Below, in pieces: positions 41,366-50,258 of a DNA stretch of 61,052 bases. Both the position numbers and the translations under genes were made by a program. Below the pieces are notes generated by a model, which worked only from the letters and a program-made list of their open reading frames with translations, was not told the origin of the DNA and made no database searches. Position 1 is the first letter of the stretch. Each line of letters begins with the position of its first letter. Source of the stretch: Pseudomonadota bacterium (GTDB lineage: Bacteria > Pseudomonadota > Gammaproteobacteria > Steroidobacterales > Steroidobacteraceae); the NCBI GenBank assembly GCA_023417315.1, contig JAEZFW010000040.1, positions 1 through 61,052 of the forward strand, written 5' to 3'.

Positions 41366-44245
41366 ATGCTGAGGAACATTCCGGCGCGCGTTCCGAAACA
41401 GAGCGCACCTTTTCGCGGAGCGCTGCTCGCAGCGACTGCGCTCACGCTCGACCTGGCTGCAACGTCTGCCCTGGCACAGGACACACCGGCGGCGACGGGC
41501 GAGCTCGAAGAAATCAAGGTCACCGGTTCTCGCGTAGCGCGCGACGGGTACGAGGCGCCGAGCCCGACCAACGTCATCAGCTCCGTCGTGATCGACACGC
41601 AAGCCGCAACGGGTCTCGGTGAAATTCTCGAGCAAACCGGGATGGTCAAGGGCACCCGCAATCCGAACTCGAATGCGGTCAACACCGGCAGCCCAGGCCA
41701 ATGGACCGCAGATCTGCGCGGTCTTGGCGGGCAGCGCACACTCGTCCTCGTAGACAGCTCGCGCATCGTGCCGTTTGCTCCAGCGAGCAACCTCTCCGTG
41801 CCCACCACGACGGATCTCAACCTGATCCCGACCCTAATGATCGACCGGGTCGAGACGGTCACGGGCGGTGCGTCGGCGCAATACGGCTCCGATGCTGTTT
41901 CGGGTGTCGTCAACATTCTGCTGCGTCGTGAGTTCGATGGCGTCCGCGTGCGCGCGCAGAGTGGCATATCGGAGGAAGGCGATGCAGAGCAGAAGCGCAT
42001 CGGCGTTCTCAGCGGCTGGAATTCAGAGGATGGCCGCGCACATTTCGTCTTCAGCGCCGACTATGTCGACCAGGAGGGCGTGTACGATATCTACGCTCGG
42101 GATTGGGGCCATCGCGAAACCATGATCGTCGCGACACCGGGCACTCCATCGCTGACGTGGGCCGATAACGTCCATACCGCGCTCGGGGTTGGCGGCGTCA
42201 TCAACGTGGGCCGAAACGCCACGAATACGGCCAACGTGCCGTTCTCCTTGACGGGCTATACCTTCAATCCCGACGCGTCGATTCGTCCATTCGAATACGG
42301 GTATCCGCTAGCCCCCGGCGCCACATCCAGCACCATGATCGGCGGCGAAGGCGAGTCGATCACGAAGGGCGTCTCTCTGGTGCCCGGCGTTGAGCGATTT
42401 GCAAGCTATGCGCGTTTCGGCTACGACTTCAGCGACACGCTGCATGGCTATGCCACTGTCGGCTACTCGGAATCCACCGGGTTTCTGACCGCGGCCCAAC
42501 CACGCTGGACCGCCACGCAACTGTTCATTAGAGCCGAGAACGCCTTTCTTCCCAGTACCGTCCGCGATGCCATGGCCGACCAAGGTGTGGGCGGCTTCAG
42601 GATGACGCGTCAGGGCAACGACATTGGCAATAACAAATACGAGGTCGAGAACAAGTCGCCCCGTTTCTCGGCGGGCCTCGAGGGTTCGTTCGCGAACGAC
42701 TGGGATTGGGATGCGCACGTTTCCTACGGACGCAACGACTACACGTACAACTCAATCAACAACCCGATCCGCGACAATCTGGCGTTCGCGCTTGATGCCG
42801 TCCAAGACGGCAGCGGCAACATCGTCTGCGCGGCAACGATTCCCGGCCATCCCCGTTTCAATCCCGCGGCAACCGGCTGCGTACCGCTCAATCTTTTCGG
42901 AGAAGGCAACGCATCGGCGGAAGCAATCGACTATATCCAGGGCAATCCGCACGCGGAGGTGGTGTACGAACAAACGACGTTCGGCGCGAACTTGAACGGC
43001 CAGCTGTTCGCCACCTGGGCGGGCCCGATCGCCGTGGCGACCGGTTTCGAGTACCGCGAGGAAGAGGAAGAAGTCACCGCAGATCCCATCGCCACCGCCG
43101 GTGGATATTTCACCGGAAACAACTCTCCTTATTCCGGTTCCTTCGATGTGGCCGAGGGCTATGTCGAAGCGATCGTGCCGCTCGCCCGTGGGGCGCAACT
43201 TGCCGAGTTGATCGACCTCAACGTGGCTTACCGCTACGCCGAGTACAGCACGGTCGGCGGCATGGAGGCATGGAAAGCCGGCCTCGTTTGGGAGCCTGCC
43301 GATTTCTTGCGCTTCCGCGTGACTCAGTCTCGTGACATACGCGCACCCGCCATCAACGAGTTGTACAGCCCAGGCGCCGCGGTCACGAACAACATCACGA
43401 TGATCAACATCAACGAATTCGGCAGCGCGAATCCTGCGATACGCAACTATGTGATACCGCAACGTACCGCCGGCGGCGACCCCGACGTCGAGGCCGAAGA
43501 GGGCGACACCACGACGATCGGCTTCGTTTTCTCGCCGAGCGGGGCGCTCGCCGATTTCAGCTTCTCGGTCGACTATTACAACATCGAGCTCGACAAGGCG
43601 ATCACTAACTTGAATGGCGCGAATATCGCGAACCTGTGCATCTCCGGCGTTCGCTCGTTCTGCGATCTTTTCACCTTCAATGCCGCTGGCGATCCCACCG
43701 CCTTGGATGCGGGCTCGATTAATCTCGGAAGCTTCCAGCAGAAGGGCTACGACGTGCAGCTCGACTACTCGCTGCCGCTCGGCAACGGCACGTGGACAAT
43801 TGGCTACACAGGCACGTACGTCATTGATTCGATCGTCGACACGGGGTTGCCTGGCGCCGAGCCGGTTAATCGCGCTGGCGAGCACGGCGCGGCCAATTTC
43901 GCCGCGGTGCCGGACTTCCGCGGCAACCTGACCACAAGCTACCGAACGCCAACGTGGTCGGGCACCGTGCAAGCTGTTCACGTCAGCTCTGGCCGTCTAG
44001 ACAATCTCTACAACACGCCCGGCAATCCGACGATCAGCAAGAACGACATTCCTTCCTACGTCTTATTCAATCTTTACGGCTCGTTCACGCTGAGCGAGCG
44101 GGTGCGCCTGTTCGGCGCCATCCGCAACGCACTCGATCGCGACCCGGTGATGACGCCGTACACGGTGCTCAATGCGCCGGTCTACGGTGCCTACTATGAC
44201 AAAGTGGGACGTCAGTACTCCATCGGCATGGACGTGAGCTTCTAG
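41366..44245 (+). CDS. TonB-dependent receptor in the hydroxycinnamate regulon
   Basis: A 959-residue outer-membrane receptor. Signal peptide with a long n-region ending about residue 38 (SALAQD), TonB-box-like ELEEIKVTGSRV, plug domain about 60-190 with RGLGGQRTLVLVDSSRIVP and ETVTGGASAQYGSDAVSGVVNI, and a barrel ending in YSIGMDVSF with terminal Phe. It differs from the receptor at 17059 and belongs to the general OAR-like branch. GGAAGGGGGAAAG precedes the ATG. Two MarR-type sites upstream suggest it imports a hydroxycinnamate ester, oligosaccharide conjugate or lignin dimer too large or scarce for porins. The ligand is not known. Confidence 0.92.
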   Translation: MLRNIPARVPKQSAPFRGALLAATALTLDLAATSALAQDTPAATGELEEIKVTGSRVARDGYEAPSPTNVISSVVIDTQAATGLGEILEQTGMVKGTRNPNSNAVNTGSPGQWTADLRGLGGQRTLVLVDSSRIVPFAPASNLSVPTTTDLNLIPTLMIDRVETVTGGASAQYGSDAVSGVVNILLRREFDGVRVRAQSGISEEGDAEQKRIGVLSGWNSEDGRAHFVFSADYVDQEGVYDIYARDWGHRETMIVATPGTPSLTWADNVHTALGVGGVINVGRNATNTANVPFSLTGYTFNPDASIRPFEYGYPLAPGATSSTMIGGEGESITKGVSLVPGVERFASYARFGYDFSDTLHGYATVGYSESTGFLTAAQPRWTATQLFIRAENAFLPSTVRDAMADQGVGGFRMTRQGNDIGNNKYEVENKSPRFSAGLEGSFANDWDWDAHVSYGRNDYTYNSINNPIRDNLAFALDAVQDGSGNIVCAATIPGHPRFNPAATGCVPLNLFGEGNASAEAIDYIQGNPHAEVVYEQTTFGANLNGQLFATWAGPIAVATGFEYREEEEEVTADPIATAGGYFTGNNSPYSGSFDVAEGYVEAIVPLARGAQLAELIDLNVAYRYAEYSTVGGMEAWKAGLVWEPADFLRFRVTQSRDIRAPAINELYSPGAAVTNNITMININEFGSANPAIRNYVIPQRTAGGDPDVEAEEGDTTTIGFVFSPSGALADFSFSVDYYNIELDKAITNLNGANIANLCISGVRSFCDLFTFNAAGDPTALDAGSINLGSFQQKGYDVQLDYSLPLGNGTWTIGYTGTYVIDSIVDTGLPGAEPVNRAGEHGAANFAAVPDFRGNLTTSYRTPTWSGTVQAVHVSSGRLDNLYNTPGNPTISKNDIPSYVLFNLYGSFTLSERVRLFGAIRNALDRDPVMTPYTVLNAPVYGAYYDKVGRQYSIGMDVSF

Positions 44246-44278
44246 TCTCGATCCCGAGCGTGAAGATCGATCCTTCGG

Positions 44279-44317
44279 TGCGGCGACGGACGTTTTTCTC
44301 GAACGCTCGTCGTCGCA
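44279..44317 (+). other. Stem-loop between second TonB receptor and exported DUF6282 gene
   Basis: Arms TGCGGCGACGGACG (44279-44292) and CGCTCGTCGTCGCA (44304-44317) pair over 14 bases, with one mismatch and GU pairs, around the loop TTTTTCTCGAA. There is no trailing T-run, so an mRNA-stability or processing element is more likely than a full terminator. It parallels the stem-loop after the first receptor gene. Confidence 0.55.
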
Positions 44318-44347
44318 TCAGAACGTTTGCACGATCTGGAGAACAGC

Positions 44348-45376
44348 GTGTCTGAGATCACGACGAGCATCACCAGGCGAAATTTTATCGGGATGAGCGC
44401 CGGCCTCGCGCTGGCGACGAGCGCAGCACCGTACGCTCAAGTCGCGGGCACCACTACGCCCTTCTCAGAGCCGAGCCGCGCCGCACGCGCACTGATACGC
44501 GATGCGCTAGACATTCACATCCACCTCGATCCTGACAGCTTCGGCCCTCACAGCAGACAAGCGGCGCGTGCCCTCGACGTCGTCGAGATGGCTCGCCGCG
44601 CGAAGAGCGCAGGGATGCGCGGCTTTGTGGTCAAACAGCACTACGATCAAACCGCGCAGCTCGCCTATCTCGCCCGCAAAGCGGTTCCCGACGTCGAAGT
44701 GTTCGGCATGCTCTGTTGCAACTTCAGCGTGGGCGGCCTGAACCCCGAAGCAGTCCAGCACTTCGGCGAGCTGAAGGGAGGATATGGGCGAATCGTCAGC
44801 ATGCCGACTTGGGATGCCGAGAACTACGTGCGCCAATCCAAAAGTCCGGACCGTGCTGCGGTGATCGTTGCGCGAGACGGCTTGCTCCTGCCCGAAACCA
44901 TCGAGCTGATAGAAACGACTGCGCGCGCGCCGATTCGTGACAGCAGCGCCAATCTCGCGCTCGCCACGGGCCACGTGTCCGCGGAAGAAGCGCTGCTCAT
45001 CATTCGCGAAGCAAAGCGCCAAGGCATCGAGCGGATCGTCGCGACACATGCGATGGGCCGTCCGATCAACATGAGTGTGGCGCAGATGAAAGAAGCGGCC
45101 GACCTCGGCGCGTATATCGAGTTCGTTGCCAATTTCGTCATCGGCGCGCGCGCCAGTTTCACCGTGCAGCAATACTACGACGCCATCCGAGAGATTGGAC
45201 CCGCGCGGGTGATCTTGAGCAGCGATAGCGGCCAAGCCAACCACCCCTTCCCCGACGATCTTCTCGCGCAAGCCGCTCACGTATTGCACGAAGCGGGCCT
45301 GAGCCGTGCTGAGCTGCGCGCGATGCTGGTCGACAATCCAGCAACGCTGTTGAGTCTTCCGGCGGTCGCAAGCTGA
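44348..45376 (+). CDS. DUF6282 family hydrolase-like protein, Tat-exported copy, GTG start
   Basis: A 342-residue paralogue of the protein at 31835. A twin-arginine leader is present (RR at 10-11, TRRNFIG, hydrophobic run to about 35). The metal motif HxH occurs as LDIHIHLDPDS, then VKQHYDQ, ATGHVSAEEA, VATHAMGRP and LSSDSGQANHP, matching the cytosolic copy in order. GTG 44348 is chosen because TGGAGA lies 7 bases before it. A TTG at 44327 is less likely. It is downstream of the receptor gene across a stem-loop. A periplasmic lactonase, amidase or similar acting on the imported ligand is possible, but the reaction is unknown. Confidence 0.8.
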   Translation: MSEITTSITRRNFIGMSAGLALATSAAPYAQVAGTTTPFSEPSRAARALIRDALDIHIHLDPDSFGPHSRQAARALDVVEMARRAKSAGMRGFVVKQHYDQTAQLAYLARKAVPDVEVFGMLCCNFSVGGLNPEAVQHFGELKGGYGRIVSMPTWDAENYVRQSKSPDRAAVIVARDGLLLPETIELIETTARAPIRDSSANLALATGHVSAEEALLIIREAKRQGIERIVATHAMGRPINMSVAQMKEAADLGAYIEFVANFVIGARASFTVQQYYDAIREIGPARVILSSDSGQANHPFPDDLLAQAAHVLHEAGLSRAELRAMLVDNPATLLSLPAVAS

Positions 45377-45429
45377 AACGCATGAGACTTGCGCCGCCGC
45401 TTGGACATTGAATACATTCAGAGGGCAAT

Positions 45430-45444
45430 ATCAGACAGGCTGAT
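45430..45444. promoter_or_regulatory. MarR-type operator upstream of the MFS transporter gene
   Basis: ATCAGACAGGCTGAT matches 13 of 15 consensus positions and extends to a longer palindrome (AATATCAG..CTGATATT). It lies 33 bases before the transporter start. Confidence 0.7.
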
Positions 45445-45476
45445 ATTGTCGGCAGTATTTTTGAGGGGTGCATCGC

Positions 45477-46826
45477 ATGGCGGGACCGTCCACTTCCGGG
45501 GTCAAGTCCATCGGCCAGGACGGGCCGCTGACGTTCTGGCAGATCGTCGTCGTCGTTCTCTGTGTGCTGGGGAACATCAGCGACGGACTCGACACGACGT
45601 CGATCGCGTATGCCGCGCCGGCCCTGCTGCGTGAATGGAACATCGCCCCGGGGGCTTTCGGGATCGTGCTGAGTGCCGGCGCGTTCGGCATGCTGATCGG
45701 CGCCATCTTCATCGCGCCGTTAGCCGACAAAGTGGGCCGGCGCACTGTCATTCTCGCGGCCATGACCGTCTCGGCGCTCGGCATGTTCGGGCTGACATTC
45801 AGCCAGAACATCGTGCAGCTGATGATCTTCCGCTTCATCGTCGGCTCGTGCGTGGGTGCGCTTCTGCCCTCGCTCAGCATCATGGTGGTCGAGTTCTCGA
45901 ACGAGAAGCGCGGCAATCTGTTCCTCGCGCTCGTGCATATCGGCTTTGCGATCGGGGCGATCATGGGCGCTGCGATCGGCGCGGCAGTCATCGATGAGTA
46001 TGGCTGGCGCGCGATCTTCCTGTCCGCTGCAATCATCGGCAGCATCACGACGATTGCCTGCTACTTGGCGTTGCCGGAATCGGTGAACTTCTTGATCGCG
46101 CGACAGCCACCGAATGCGCTCGCCCGCGTCAACAAGCTCCGGCAGCGCTTCGGTCAAAGCCCGTTGACAGAGCTGCCGCCGAAACCGCAAGCGAAGGTGC
46201 GCACGTTCAGCACCGTCGCGGCGATCCTCTCGCCAGAATTGCGCCGTGCGACGCTATTGCTATGGGTCGCCTCGTTCATGCGCTTCTTCGTCAGCTACTT
46301 CCTCACCGGCTGGAAACCGCAAGTGCTCGTGATGGCGGGCTTTGCCGATCGCTCCGCGATCGCTGTCGGCATGGCCACGAGCGCAGCGGCTTCCGTGGGC
46401 GTCCTGTGCATGGGGCTTTTCGCAGCGAAGATCGGCGCCGCCCGCGCGACGGCGATCATGTTCGTTGGCTGCGCAGCCGCGCTCCTCGGCTTCGCTTTCA
46501 CTGAGGCATCGATTCCGCTCGTCCTGCTTGCCGCGGCCTGCATGTTCACGATCGAAGCGGCGTTCACCGGCGTCATCATCACGAGCACACGTTTTTATTC
46601 CGTCGAAAACCGCAGCACCGGTCTCGGCTTCACGGTCGGTATCGGCCGCATTGGCGCAATCGTCGGGCCCTATGTCGCCGGCGCGCTCATGGGCATGGGA
46701 TGGGACCGCTCGACGTACTTCCCGGTCTACGCCACTGCTGCGATCATCGGCGCGGTCGCGATCTTTGCATCCATGTACCGACGGCCGCCCAAGGCTCCCG
46801 AAGGAGAGCCGGTGCGCGCACATTGA
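45477..46826 (+). CDS. MFS transporter, aromatic acid:H+ symporter type
   Basis: A 449-residue, 12-helix major facilitator protein. The first loop shows GNISDGLDTTSIAYAAPAL and PLADKVGRRTVIL, close to the aromatic-acid symporter (AAHS) pattern with its D-G-x-D stretch in helix 1. PESVNFLIAR after helix 6 is also typical of that family. GAGGGG precedes the ATG at 45477. A MarR-type site just upstream places it in the hydroxycinnamate regulon, so ferulate, coumarate or vanillate uptake is the natural reading. It heads a three-gene plus-strand unit with a lipoprotein hydrolase and a second MFS protein. Confidence 0.88.
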   Translation: MAGPSTSGVKSIGQDGPLTFWQIVVVVLCVLGNISDGLDTTSIAYAAPALLREWNIAPGAFGIVLSAGAFGMLIGAIFIAPLADKVGRRTVILAAMTVSALGMFGLTFSQNIVQLMIFRFIVGSCVGALLPSLSIMVVEFSNEKRGNLFLALVHIGFAIGAIMGAAIGAAVIDEYGWRAIFLSAAIIGSITTIACYLALPESVNFLIARQPPNALARVNKLRQRFGQSPLTELPPKPQAKVRTFSTVAAILSPELRRATLLLWVASFMRFFVSYFLTGWKPQVLVMAGFADRSAIAVGMATSAAASVGVLCMGLFAAKIGAARATAIMFVGCAAALLGFAFTEASIPLVLLAAACMFTIEAAFTGVIITSTRFYSVENRSTGLGFTVGIGRIGAIVGPYVAGALMGMGWDRSTYFPVYATAAIIGAVAIFASMYRRPPKAPEGEPVRAH

Positions 46827-46830
46827 AAAC

Positions 46831-47850
46831 ATGCCACTGATCGCACGAGCGTTCGTCTTCGCCGCGGTGGCGTTCACTTCGGGTTGCGCGTCAACCGCGG
46901 CGAAGGAACAAGAAGCGCTCCTCATCGCAAGCCAAGGCGCCTTCGCCGTCGGTGGGACCATCAGCGGCGATCCCGCGAGATCATCGATTCACTGCGATCA
47001 TGGTGTGGTGGAGTATCAAATTCCGCCCGAAGCGCGAGCGGTGAATCTGCTGATGTGGCACAGCGCGAGCGCGTCGGCCTGGCAACGGCGTTGGGATGGC
47101 GGTGAAGGATTTCAAAGCATCTTCGTGAGGCGCGGCTATCCCGTCTATCTTTGGGACGGACCGCGCGTCGGTCGCGCGAACTGGGGCTGCGCCGAAACGA
47201 CGTACACACTTAATGCCAGGGCCGACCAGCAGAACTTCGTCGCGTGGCGCTTCGGCCTCACCTACCCGAACTGGTTCGAAGACGTGCAGTTCCCGAAGGA
47301 CGATGCGGAAGCCTGGAATCAGGCGATGCGCGCGCGCTATCAGGAGTTCGACAGCGTCGCGAACGCGCAGCTCGAAAGCGACGCAGCCGCAGTGCTCGCA
47401 GATCGAATCGGTCCCACGGTGGCACTGACGAACTCGGCGGGTGGACTTCGCGCGCTTCTCACTGCACTCAAGAGCGATAACATCAAGGGCATCGTCGCGT
47501 ACGAGAACGTAGGGTGGGTCTATCCGCAAGGCGAAGGGCCGAACGTGCCCGAAGGACGTTTCGGTCCTGTCGAGGTGCCGCTCGAGGACTTCCGCAAGCT
47601 CACACGCGTGCCGATCCAGGTCGTCTGGGGCGACAACATCGATAGATCGGATGTCTATCGTGCGAGACTCGAGGAGTCACGCCGCTTCGTCGAGCTCATC
47701 AAGAAGTACGGCGGCCACGCGGAGGTGCTTGTGCTGCCGGATGCCGGCCTCACAGGCAACACTCACCTTCCCTTCGCCGATCTCAACAATGTCGCCGTCG
47801 CGGATCTACTTTCGGAGTTCCTCGCGAAGCACGGCCTCGATCGGCGTTGA
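46831..47850 (+). CDS. Putative lipoprotein alpha/beta hydrolase
   Basis: A 339-residue protein with a lipoprotein-type leader (FTSGC, C19). The hydrolase fold is suggested by LLMWHSASASAWQ, the nucleophile elbow LTNSAGGLRALL (NSAGG instead of GxSxG) and a late VLPDAGLTGNTHLPF that may carry the catalytic His. It begins 4 bases after the MFS stop, so it is co-transcribed. An esterase releasing hydroxycinnamate at the membrane is possible. The elbow is atypical, so activity should not be assumed. A longer in-frame extension back to 46342 overlaps the transporter gene in another frame and is not real. Confidence 0.75.
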   Translation: MPLIARAFVFAAVAFTSGCASTAAKEQEALLIASQGAFAVGGTISGDPARSSIHCDHGVVEYQIPPEARAVNLLMWHSASASAWQRRWDGGEGFQSIFVRRGYPVYLWDGPRVGRANWGCAETTYTLNARADQQNFVAWRFGLTYPNWFEDVQFPKDDAEAWNQAMRARYQEFDSVANAQLESDAAAVLADRIGPTVALTNSAGGLRALLTALKSDNIKGIVAYENVGWVYPQGEGPNVPEGRFGPVEVPLEDFRKLTRVPIQVVWGDNIDRSDVYRARLEESRRFVELIKKYGGHAEVLVLPDAGLTGNTHLPFADLNNVAVADLLSEFLAKHGLDRR

Positions 47851-47871
47851 TCGCGCTTCGCCGTTGTTCCT

Positions 47872-49245
47872 GTGACGACTCACACGATCTACCCGGACGG
47901 TCTGCCGGCACCGCGCCGTTACTGGTCGATGGCCACCACGATGATGGTGATCGCCATCTGCGTGCTCGATATCACCATGGTGAGCGTCGCACTTCCGTCG
48001 ATCGCGCGGGCATTCGGTGAAAGCGCGGCGAGCTCCGTCTGGATCATCAACAGCTATCAGCTTGCGATTCTCATCGGTCTCATCCCGTTAGCCTCGCTCG
48101 GCGAGCGCATCGGTTATCGACGAGTCTCCCAGGCTGGCCTCGTCATCTTCACGATCGCATCGTTAGGCTGCGCATTCGCGGACACGCTGCTCGAGTTGGC
48201 GATTGCCCGCGCTATACAGGGGCTTGGGGCGGCAGGGATCATCAGCGTGAACGCCGCGCTCGTTCGATTTACCTATCCCGCGCGCACACTTGGGCGCGCG
48301 ACCGGCATGAACGCCATGGTCGCTGCCATGGCGACGGCTGCGGGTCCGTCTTTCGGCGCAGCAGTACTCGCGGTTGCGGACTGGCGATGGCTGTTTGCCG
48401 TCAATGTCCCGATCGGCATCGTCGCGGCGGTCATCGCACAGTTCTCATTGCCTCACTCTGAACGTTCGCAACGTTCACTGAGCTACGTGAGCGTAATCCT
48501 GCACGTTGGGACGTTCGGATTACTGATCGCCGGACTCCAATCGCTCGCGCATGAGGAGACACGGCTCGTTGCCGCACTCCAGATCGTCGCGGCGGGTGTG
48601 TTCGGCACGTTGCTCGTCCGTCGTGAGATCGACCGGCACGCTCCGATCGTGCCGTTCGATCTGATGCGGATTCCGATCTTCTCGCTGTCGCTCGGGATCA
48701 GCCTGTGCTCGTTCTTCGCGCAGATGGCGGCATTCGTATCGCTGCCATTCGAGATGCAGCGCTTAGGCCGCAGCGCCGTGGAAACCGGCTTACTCATGAC
48801 ACCGTGGCCGCTGGCCGTGGCGTTCGCGGCGCCGATCGCTGGACGGCTGGCAGATCACTATTCTGCAGCGATTCTATCCGGCGTCGGGCTCGCAGTGCTC
48901 GCCGCGGGACTCGCAACTCTGGCGCTCTTCCCCGAGAACGCCACCGCCTTCGATTTCGCGTGGCGCATGGGCCTGTGTGGGCTCGGCTTCGGCTTCTTTC
49001 AGGCGCCCAACAATCGCACGTTGATGTCATTGCCCCCACGCGCGCGCAGCGGCGCCGCGGCCGGCATGCTCGGTACTGTGCGTTCGCTCGGGCATGCAAG
49101 CGGTGCCGCCCTAGTGGCGGTGCTCTTCAGCATTCATGATGAAGGAGGTGCAGAGATCGCATTGATGATCGCTGCCATGATGGCAGTCATCGCCGCGTTG
49201 CTCAGCTTTTCTAGGTTAGGCGCCGCGCGGCGAGGTTCGGGCTGA
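47872..49245 (+). CDS. MFS transporter, DHA2/EmrB-like, GTG start
   Basis: A 457-residue major facilitator protein. The helix-1 motif LDITMVSVALPSIARAF, the loop SLGERIGYRRV and helix-5 motif GPSFGAAVLAVADWRWLFAVNVPIG are typical of drug:H+ antiporter family 2, although the predicted helix number is near 14. It probably exports a toxic aromatic acid or aldehyde. It begins 21 bases after the hydrolase gene on the same strand. Its 3' end overlaps the converging LysR gene by 30 bases. Confidence 0.88.
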   Translation: MTTHTIYPDGLPAPRRYWSMATTMMVIAICVLDITMVSVALPSIARAFGESAASSVWIINSYQLAILIGLIPLASLGERIGYRRVSQAGLVIFTIASLGCAFADTLLELAIARAIQGLGAAGIISVNAALVRFTYPARTLGRATGMNAMVAAMATAAGPSFGAAVLAVADWRWLFAVNVPIGIVAAVIAQFSLPHSERSQRSLSYVSVILHVGTFGLLIAGLQSLAHEETRLVAALQIVAAGVFGTLLVRREIDRHAPIVPFDLMRIPIFSLSLGISLCSFFAQMAAFVSLPFEMQRLGRSAVETGLLMTPWPLAVAFAAPIAGRLADHYSAAILSGVGLAVLAAGLATLALFPENATAFDFAWRMGLCGLGFGFFQAPNNRTLMSLPPRARSGAAAGMLGTVRSLGHASGAALVAVLFSIHDEGGAEIALMIAAMMAVIAALLSFSRLGAARRGSG

Positions 49246-50160
49246 CGATGTGGTCCGCGTGTCCGCGTGTCCGCGAGGGCGGCTTGTGCCCTCCATCAAA
49301 TCCGACATCACGGCCGCTGCCGCCGTGGAGAGCTGCTGATCCTTGCGCACGATCAGACCGACCGCTTTGCGCACGATCGGTCGATCGAGCGGCAAGCAGC
49401 GCGCGCCGAGCGCACGCATCTGTTCTCCGCATAGAGACGGTACCGCGCTTACTCCCAAACCTGCGGACACCAATTGGCCGACTGTGGCGAGTTGATGGCA
49501 CTCGAGGGCAACGCGCAGCTCGAGATCCTTGGCTGCCAGCGATTGCTCGAGCAGCCGCCTTACGGTCGACGGTCTTTGTAGCGCAATGAAGTCGTGTGCC
49601 AGCAAACTCGACCACGCTACTGCCTTACTTTTCGCCAACACGGATTTCGCCGGCACGATGGCTATGAACCGGTCGACGAACAACGGCTTGAAGGCGAGCT
49701 CAGTCGCCGCGTCGGGCTCGAACCCGAATCCGAGCTCCACTCGACCCGTGCTCACCATCTCGAGCACCGATTCATGGATGACATCATGGATAGACACTTC
49801 CACCTTCGGATGGCGAGCACGAAAGTCCCGCAGAATGCACGGCAGTACATTGCCAGCAAACGACGGCATCGCCGCGATCGTCACGTGGCCGCGTTGAAGC
49901 GTAAAACGCTGCCGGCAACGCTCACGCACATTCTCCCAATCAGCGAGTAGCTGCAGCGCGTGCGGCAATAACGCAGCGCCCTCAGGCGTTAGGCGCACCT
50001 GTCGCGTGGTGCGCGAGAAGAGTCGACCTCCGAGCTCCTGCTCGAGGCTGCGTATCGCCAAGCTCAATGCGGGTTGCGACAAGTGCAGACGTTCGCAAGC
50101 ACGAGCGAAGCTCCAAGTCTGCGCGACGGCTACGAAAGCTTGCAATTGCCGCGGCGTCAT
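49216..50160 (-). CDS. LysR family regulator next to the CoA-transferase genes
   Basis: A 314-residue LysR protein. Winged helix-turn-helix 1-60 (TPRQLQAFVAVAQTWSFARACERLHLSQPALSLAIRSLEQEL) and an effector domain from about 90. ATG 50160 has TGGAGA upstream, and the longer TTG frame overlaps that ribosome site. It is divergent from the 3-oxoacid CoA-transferase genes, the usual position of a LysR activator, and the AT-rich 98-base gap (50161-50258) should hold the shared operator. Confidence 0.92.
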   Translation of the reverse strand: MTPRQLQAFVAVAQTWSFARACERLHLSQPALSLAIRSLEQELGGRLFSRTTRQVRLTPEGAALLPHALQLLADWENVRERCRQRFTLQRGHVTIAAMPSFAGNVLPCILRDFRARHPKVEVSIHDVIHESVLEMVSTGRVELGFGFEPDAATELAFKPLFVDRFIAIVPAKSVLAKSKAVAWSSLLAHDFIALQRPSTVRRLLEQSLAAKDLELRVALECHQLATVGQLVSAGLGVSAVPSLCGEQMRALGARCLPLDRPIVRKAVGLIVRKDQQLSTAAAAVMSDLMEGTSRPRGHADTRTTSSARTSPRGA

Positions 50161-50258
50161 TAATGAGTTCTCCAAATCAATCTAAAGCATATTCAAACTT
50201 AACAACGATAATTCCTTGCGCCAAGCTCTACGCGTCCTTCATGCGAGGCACATGACTG

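Noticed and set aside
42752..43981. 409-codon minus-strand frame inside the second TonB receptor gene
   Set aside because: The receptor frame is complete with plug, barrel and terminal Phe. The antisense frame has no family features.
46342..46830. N-terminal extension of the lipoprotein hydrolase gene
   Set aside because: It lies inside the transporter gene in another frame. The lipoprotein leader begins at 46831.
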